In this document: positions 6,608 to 7,940 of the stretch, piece by piece | How the letters are laid out: each line of letters opens with the position of its first letter | How positions within the stretch are numbered: position 1 is the first letter of the stretch | Origin: Candidatus Omnitrophota bacterium | Lineage (GTDB): Bacteria > Omnitrophota > Gorgyraeia > Gygaellales > Profunditerraquicolaceae | Assembly: GCA_026387485.1 (NCBI GenBank) | Contig: JAPLLQ010000109.1 | Location: 1 to 7,940, forward strand | DNA: 7,940 bases | Direction: 5' to 3' | Program-made: the position numbers and the translations under genes | Notes under the pieces: generated by a model | What the model was told of the DNA's origin: nothing | The model's input: only the letters and a program-made list of their open reading frames with translations | Databases searched by the model: none

Positions 6608-7940
6608 TTAGACTAATGCTTCCATCTCCAATGCCGGATGCCCTACTTTAGTCAAGAAGCTAATTAACTCTTCCGAAGTAGTGGCAACTGTTTCATCGGC
6701 AATCTTATCCCACAAATCAGGTTGGCCTGATTCTTGGCAGCATTTTCTTAATTTATCCCCTAAAAGCTCCTTTAGCTCCTTAGGCATCCAGACTAAACGC
6801 TTAAGTCCGCCTTCCGCCAAGATAAACTTTTTACTTAAAATATAGAGCTTCCCAACCCCCAAGAAACCGGGCGTCTGAACACCGCCTCCCACTGAACCGG
6901 CTAAGGTAGTAAAGCTCATACCACAGGGAGTTATACCGGAATAATCACGGTGTACAACCATAACGCCATTTGCCTCTGGGATTATCGCAACAATACATTC
7001 AAAACATCCGCAGGATGATTGCGGCGAATCCATCAGCGAATACATGCTTACCTTATCAATCGTCTTATTAGATCTCTGCTTCACAAAGTCATTCACATTG
7101 TCCCACTGGCCTAATCTTTGATCTACAGTCCTGCCTTTTAGTATGGGTTGGTTCGGACCGGTAGGAGTAATTTCAAAAGAAGCCTTGGCATCAAGCCAGG
7201 AATAGGCTCCGCATAAACCAAGGCGCTCAGGCGTAACAATACAGACATGATTAGGGGCAAATGACTGGCACAAAAGACAGGAATAATAGGTATCCACGCT
7301 CTCATCGCTCATCCCGCTGATGCGCTCATCGCGTTCTTCATAAGTTTTTTTAGCGGCCACCAGTAATTTATCAATGTCTTCCTGTTTGGTATACAGCTTC
7401 ACCTGTATTTTATCTACAATCGCGCTATATTCCTGATGCAGCATCGCATGCAGGATAACTCCGACATGCTTTAACCTGAATCCTTTTTCAAAAGCATCTT
7501 TACTGATCCTAACCCACTTCATATCGCGTTGGCCCACATGCATAATACCCATGGCGTAATTCATAAAGCGGTGTATCTGGCGTTCCAATACCGGCTCGAA
7601 ATCCTTCTGCATCTTGCGGCCGTAAACATCGACAATAATCGCTAAAGGCAATGATTTACTTGTCGCGGGCAATTGGTCAATATCTGGGCCGATCAACTCA
7701 AACTTTCCGTCCTCAACTTCATCTTCTTTACTTTTTGCGGTTAAATATTCAAAGGCAGTACTTGCCTTGCCTCCAAATTCAACATGCAACTGTTCGCGCC
7801 TGACCCGCTCACCTTCAAAAGCTGCGGCATAAGACACAGGCACAGCTACCTCGCTCATTTTTACCTTAATCCCCCGGGTAAGTATGCATTTAGAGGGTAT
7901 TTTTTTATAATCTTTCTCGGTTACTAATGCTTCGAACAAA
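6608..7940 (-). CDS. acsB: Acetyl-CoA synthase, C-terminal 443 residues (bacterial AcsB type, N-terminus outside window)
   Basis: This is the nickel-iron-sulfur subunit that joins CO from CO dehydrogenase, a methyl group from the corrinoid protein and CoA to make acetyl-CoA in the Wood-Ljungdahl pathway. Counting from the first complete codon at 7939, the A-cluster ligands are C221, C224, C233 and C243 in YSCLLCQSFAPNHVC and LGLCGA, and the distal-nickel Cys-Gly-Cys is C310-G-C312. These spacings match exactly the Moorella thermoacetica ligands (C506, C509, C518, C528, C595, C597, from memory), giving an offset of 285 residues. The family segment AAFEGERVRREQLHVEFGG (39-57) opens the middle domain. 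The frame is open through the right edge; the first codon is TTG and is probably internal, since about 285 residues of the CODH-binding N-terminal domain are expected upstream. The closing residues match the family end. The gene probably terminates an upstream Wood-Ljungdahl operon. Confidence 0.95.
   Translation of the reverse strand, partial: LFEALVTEKDYKKIPSKCILTRGIKVKMSEVAVPVSYAAAFEGERVRREQLHVEFGGKASTAFEYLTAKSKEDEVEDGKFELIGPDIDQLPATSKSLPLAIIVDVYGRKMQKDFEPVLERQIHRFMNYAMGIMHVGQRDMKWVRISKDAFEKGFRLKHVGVILHAMLHQEYSAIVDKIQVKLYTKQEDIDKLLVAAKKTYEERDERISGMSDESVDTYYSCLLCQSFAPNHVCIVTPERLGLCGAYSWLDAKASFEITPTGPNQPILKGRTVDQRLGQWDNVNDFVKQRSNKTIDKVSMYSLMDSPQSSCGCFECIVAIIPEANGVMVVHRDYSGITPCGMSFTTLAGSVGGGVQTPGFLGVGKLYILSKKFILAEGGLKRLVWMPKELKELLGDKLRKCCQESGQPDLWDKIADETVATTSEELISFLTKVGHPALEMEALV

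Noticed and set aside
7937..7939. TTG at the right edge as the true start of acsB
   Set aside because: The cysteine register shows that about 285 residues of a bacterial AcsB should precede it, and the frame remains open at the edge, so this TTG is most likely an internal Leu codon.
1..7940. A novel defence, mobile or biosynthetic system
   Set aside because: All six genes are accounted for by known families or a TPR protein; no nuclease/helicase cassette, integrase, transposase, repeat array or unassigned gene cluster is present in the window.

Overview
The window is a compact, AT-leaning bacterial region (my impression by eye, not computed) in which every supported gene lies on the minus strand. 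Reading in the direction of transcription (high to low coordinates), the order is: acetyl-CoA synthase AcsB (cut by the right edge), a small exported TPR protein, DNA polymerase I (polA), glycogen synthase (glgA), dephospho-CoA kinase (coaE) and transcription terminator Rho (rho, cut by the left edge). No RNA gene, CRISPR array, transposase or phage gene is visible. There is no non-coding stretch over about 55 bases: the only gaps are 48 bp between acsB and the TPR gene and 52 bp between the TPR gene and polA.

Organism: AcsB is the key enzyme of the Wood-Ljungdahl (reductive acetyl-CoA) pathway, which points to an anaerobe. The cysteine spacing and overall register match the long bacterial AcsB rather than the short archaeal CdhC. 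Low-to-moderate GC, dense packing, a Rho-containing housekeeping operon and a short GC-rich palindromic repeat would fit an uncultivated anaerobic lineage such as Candidatus Omnitrophota. That placement is an inference and should be tested with polA or rho phylogeny.

Layout: acsB probably ends an upstream Wood-Ljungdahl cluster. Eight bases after its stop begins a near-consensus sigma70-type promoter (TTGACG, 16 bp, TATAAT). It is placed so close to the TPR gene that the transcript should be nearly leaderless. The TPR gene, polA, glgA, coaE and rho then follow with very small gaps or overlaps (52 bp gap; polA stop directly followed by the glgA ATG; 23 bp overlap; 13 bp overlap), so they probably share a transcript. 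The polA-coaE-rho arrangement is a housekeeping group seen in several phyla; glgA sits inside it. A 35-bp double-hairpin repeat lies exactly at the polA/glgA junction, where it is translated as a non-homologous tail on polymerase I and abuts the glgA ribosome binding site.

I see no novel multi-gene system. The points most worth a second look are the palindromic repeat in the polA tail, the predicted leaderless TPR message, an Asp-to-Val change in the 5'-nuclease site of PolA, and a Rho P-loop that lacks the usual lysine at position 181.
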